From NCBI GenBank assembly GCA_027922465.2, contig BQMF02000283.1, positions 372,001-436,000 of the forward strand: DNA of 64,000 nucleotides, read 5' to 3'. Source of the DNA: Turritopsis dohrnii (taxonomy: Eukaryota > Cnidaria > Hydrozoa > Anthoathecata > Oceaniidae). Below the pieces are notes generated by a model. It saw only the letters and a program-made list of their open reading frames with translations. It had not been told where the DNA came from and ran no database searches. Position 1 is the first letter of the stretch. Each line of letters opens with the position of its first letter. A program made the translations under genes and the position numbers. This document shows, piece by piece, positions 60,934-64,000 of the stretch.

Positions 60934-61077
60934 AAAGGAGTCCAAATGTGCATATCAAAGGAGTCCAGATTTAAGCAAAGGAGTCCGTTTTTGCAAAGGA
61001 GTCCGTATGTCGGTAGAAAAGGAGTCCGTTTCAAATTCAAAGGAGTCCATTAGTATTTCATCCGCTCATAGGAGTCC
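60934..61077. repeat. Array of seven GGAGTCC words
   Basis: AAAGGAGTCC recurs from about 60934, 60957, 60977, 60995, 61018 and 61039, with a variant at 61068. Spacing is 18-29 bp, most near 21. The word is nearly self-complementary. Sequence between copies is not conserved and spacing is not a multiple of three, so it is not a coding repeat. Confidence 0.7.
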
Positions 61078-61089
61078 ATTGATAGTATT

Positions 61090-62020
61090 ATTATTATTAT
61101 TATTATTAATTTATGAAGTTATCCGTTGTTGGTTCTTTGTTGTATTTATTTTAAAACTAAATTTTGAAACGAGATTTTCATATATAGTGTCTGGATTATT
61201 TGAAGATTTTTCAAAATTAGCATCCTTTACATTTTTCAGAAATGCAGCCGAATTGAAATTTTTATACTTTCAGTATATTATTTTTTTGGGCTTCAAACGT
61301 ACTATTTGAGACTTTAAAAAAGTGGAAATCATCATTTGGTGATCACTCAAGCCTGTTTCAGTTACAAAAGTATTTTGAAGTGATTGGGATTTATTTGTTA
61401 AAATTACATCAATAGAGGTACCATTAGAACTAATTAATCAAATTTTTTAAATTGAAAGTATCGCATAGTGAAAGTAAGTATTTTAGGCCTATATCCTTTT
61501 TGTTATATGTATCAATATTCAAATCTCTAAGAACAATAATATTGGCACACTTTGTAAAAACTTTATTGAGAATCTCTTCCAAATTTTCGAAGAAATGCTT
61601 TAAATTTGAGGTAGAAAGTGGTCTGTAGGCACTGACTATCATCCAGGAATTATTTTTGATTTTTATCTCCGAACATATAATTTCATTTCCTGGTAGATGA
61701 GGAATTTTAAAGGATCTGCAGATAATACCTTTTTTAACATATTCAATAAGACCTCCACTATACTTGTTTCTATCTTTCCTAGTTCTAATTTCGTAATTGT
61801 TTATAAGATATTGAGCGTTTGGAAAAGACTCATCTAATTTAGTTTCGATGATTACAAAATAATCTGGGGAAACTTTTTGGAAGATTATTTTTACATCTTC
61901 AATTTTATTTCTAAGACTGTTTATGTTTAAATATCCAATGAGGGGATTTGCTAAATATTTGTTTCTCAGAGAAATTAATCTTTGTAACGTGTTATGGGTA
62001 GCAATAGGGAGTTTACGCAA
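61090..62020 (-). pseudogene. LINE endonuclease fragment
   Basis: The minus strand encodes an APE-type endonuclease: GYLNINSLRNKIEDVK, FVIIETKLDESFPN, GGLIEYVKKGI, WMIVSAYRP and LRDLNIDT (usually GDFN). After a stop and frameshift near 61430 it continues with TSIDVILTNK and TGLSDHQMM to about 61300. The polymerase and 3' end are missing. It differs in sequence from the LINE at 2930-5311. Confidence 0.7.
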
Positions 62021-62176
62021 ATACGACGCAACAACCTACGACGCGGTTACGGAAATTGTTTTCTTAGTCGCGTCCTCTGAAGCAGCGACTTTTAATTTAC
62101 AAGTTACGCGGGAAACTTTTGCGCCGGGAACGCATAATGATAGATAAAAACATAAATAGATGTTAAAAAGTTTCAC

Positions 62177-63268
62177 TTGAGAAGAATGTCCAGTTTAAAA
62201 GAAGCACGAGAGCAATTGTTGATAGCTTTTTATGAAAATTTGGTAACTGAAGAGGAGTTTCTTCTTCTGTATGATGTTAACAGAACAAACAATCCTTATT
62301 ATGATTACAAAAGCTATAATTTATTCGACTTACAAGCTTTCCCAGAAGTTGAGTGTTATTCAGAATTTCGTTTCCAAAAAACTGACATGCAGAGACTAAA
62401 ATATGCGTTACATATTCCAGATGAAATCATTTGCACAAATTATAATAATGTAAGAGCTGATGGAATGGAGGCTCTTTGTATTTTACTTCGCCGGTTGTGC
62501 TACCCAAATCGTTTCGCTGATCTGATTCCAAGATTTGGAAGGCCAGTGCCACAGCTGTGCATGATATTTCAACAAACTTTGGATTTTTTGTTAACAGAAT
62601 GGGGTCACCTACGCAATTCTCTAGACCAACCGTGGCTAAGTCCTCCAAAGCTGCGAATCCTCGCAGATGCTGTGCATGCTAAAGGTGCTCCACTTGATTG
62701 TGTTTGGGGATTTATTGATGGCACCTTGAAAGCCTGCTGTCGGCCAAGTGAAAATCAAAAAATGGTGTATAATGGTCACAAAAGATACCAAGGATTAAAA
62801 TATCAATCAGTCACTACACCGAATGGGATGATTGCACACTTATTTGGTCCTATAGAAGGTAAAAGGCACGATAGTGCTATGCTGGGACTCTCTGGTCTCC
62901 TGCCACAACTACAACAGTTTTCATATGATCAATATGGCAATATTTTATGTTTGTATGGAGACCCTGCATATCCACTTAGGAGACATCTTCAAGCACCCTT
63001 TGGTGGAGCAAACCTGACAGCTATGGAGAAAGCATTTAATAAAAACATGAACAAGGTCCGAATTTCAGTTGAGTGGATATTTGGTGATATACTAACACAT
63101 TTTAAGTTCAACGATTTTAAGAAAAATTTGAAAATTGGATTGAGCCCAATTGGGAAAATGTTCAAAATAAGTGCTATTTTGACAAATGCACATACAAGTC
63201 TCTACAGTAACATTACAGAAAATTACTTTGACTTAGAACCACCTACATTGGAAGAATATTTTGTGTAG
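62177..63268 (+). CDS. Harbinger (PIF) transposase, intact
   Basis: An uninterrupted 363-residue DDE_Tnp_4-type transposase. The catalytic triad is visible as GFIDGT (D181), GDPAYP (D262) and VEWIFG (E299), with the conserved RHDSAM after the first pair. Length is normal for the family. ATG at 62177 is the first in frame, and a second Met is three codons on. The only substantial plus-strand gene in the window. A convergent partner gene begins beyond the right edge. The element's left terminus may lie near 62008, where GGGAGTTTACGCAAATACG begins just inside the LINE fragment, but I cannot confirm this without the right end. Confidence 0.9.
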   Translation: MRRMSSLKEAREQLLIAFYENLVTEEEFLLLYDVNRTNNPYYDYKSYNLFDLQAFPEVECYSEFRFQKTDMQRLKYALHIPDEIICTNYNNVRADGMEALCILLRRLCYPNRFADLIPRFGRPVPQLCMIFQQTLDFLLTEWGHLRNSLDQPWLSPPKLRILADAVHAKGAPLDCVWGFIDGTLKACCRPSENQKMVYNGHKRYQGLKYQSVTTPNGMIAHLFGPIEGKRHDSAMLGLSGLLPQLQQFSYDQYGNILCLYGDPAYPLRRHLQAPFGGANLTAMEKAFNKNMNKVRISVEWIFGDILTHFKFNDFKKNLKIGLSPIGKMFKISAILTNAHTSLYSNITENYFDLEPPTLEEYFV

Positions 63269-63269
63269 A

Positions 63270-63670
63270 TTTGATTTTGGTGAATCACTTATATTTTTTG
63301 TATCTTAACAACATTATTTTTTTGCAGATTTTTCATACACTTCACAGCAAACATTGTCAATTACAAAAATCTCAGCCGACAAAAAGATATATAATATATA
63401 TATCTTGTTAAGGTACAAATAGTGGGTATTTTATATGTTGAGTTCAGTATCTTGTAGACTGCCTTCTTTCAACAAAATAAATAATATTTACAATGATACA
63501 AAATATATCTCTTATTCTCTCTCACTTTTGAAAGTTTTTTTTTTGTAAAAGTCTATCAACAAAAAGTCTATCAACAAAAAGTCTATTAACAAAACAGGAA
63601 CTATGTACTAGTACCACTGAACGTACTATACTAGTACCACTCAACAAGATACAAGTAACAGCAATTTGGA
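63270..63670. other. Intergenic space between transposase and partner gene
   Basis: AT-rich, with AATAAA-like words on both strands suited to polyadenylation of the two convergent genes, and a short tandem of AAAAGTCTATCAAC near 63548-63590. Confidence 0.4.
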
Positions 63671-63673
63671 ATG

Positions 63674-64000
63674 TCAAAACTTTTCAGCTAACTTTGCAAG
63701 AATCATAAGCATTGCCTGATTTTGCTTATTGCATTGCGCCATGAGTTGCTCATTACGAGCATTACTATCTCTTTCTCTCTCCCTTTGGAATTCAAGCTCT
63801 TGTCGTTTTAGTTCTAGTTCTTCTTTCCTAAGTTCAAGTTCATTGTGTGACTTTTCTTTGAGGAAACTAATCGTATCATTTCCATTATTACGTTTACGTT
63901 TTGGGAAATATAATCAACATCATTTTCACCTTCTCTCTTTTTGGTTTCAGCCCAAGTTTCCATAGATTGACGACGAACTGAATCTGCTGCCTTGAACTCC
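63674..64000 (-). CDS. Harbinger partner (Myb-like protein) C-terminus, partial
   Basis: From the right edge the minus strand reads ETWAETKKREGENDVDY. After a one-base shift near 63905 comes a basic patch PKRKR, a charged coiled coil (LRKEELELKRQELEFQRERE) and a stop at 63674-63676. Harbinger elements encode a second, Myb/trihelix-type protein needed for nuclear import and DNA binding, and a convergent coiled-coil tail beside the transposase fits it. The frame change may be a real break or an error. The DNA-binding domain is outside the window. Confidence 0.5.

Overview
The window is nuclear DNA of an animal. Genes carry short GT-AG introns, and the sequence is AT-rich and crowded with Helitrons, LINE fragments, Harbinger, mariner-like and TTAA-flanked elements. 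The mix of SET, kinase, SF3-helicase and tyrosine-recombinase-fold genes reminds me of cnidarians or other marine invertebrates. That is an impression from memory, not a database result. Almost all coding sequence is on the minus strand. Most real genes are chains of small exons, so I rebuilt them from splice sites and reading phase.

1-7,000: a complete spliced gene for a superfamily-3 (parvovirus NS1-type) helicase (44-1,809). It is followed by ATCCGT-rich tandem repeats that enclose a LINE fragment lacking both ends. 7,000-18,800: gene 1, read right to left, is a kinase domain, a SET domain, an array of phase-0 mini-exons, acidic exons, then a C2H2 finger with the N-terminal half of a tyrosine-recombinase-like protein. 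Two abutting Helitrons lie in one of its introns. 18,800-24,200: decayed reverse transcriptase and a non-autonomous DNA transposon. 24,250-30,920: gene 2 has a matching layout, with a short N-terminal part, an alternating array of two mini-exon types, C2H2 fingers, a linker, a full tyrosine-recombinase fold and a Myb-like tail. It carries two in-frame stops.

31,635-40,485: an 8.85-kb Helitron with both termini. Its Rep-helicase gene is broken by two stops and a frameshift. Downstream of the helicase it carries a nine-exon gene encoding 138 residues, seven of whose exons are only 21-30 nt. 41,300-56,000: a TTAA-flanked element, two head-to-tail Helitron arrays, a gypsy integrase remnant, a small SET-domain gene with micro-exons, and a poorly resolved candidate gene. 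56,000-64,000: a mariner-like remnant, AT-rich DNA, a LINE fragment and an intact Harbinger transposase with a convergent partner gene.

The unifying observation is that four independent genes use chains of very small exons that all start and end in the same phase. Any of these exons could be skipped or duplicated without breaking the frame. Two chains visibly expanded by tandem duplication. The micro-exon gene inside the Helitron and the kinase-SET / recombinase-fold gene pair are the best candidates for something undescribed.
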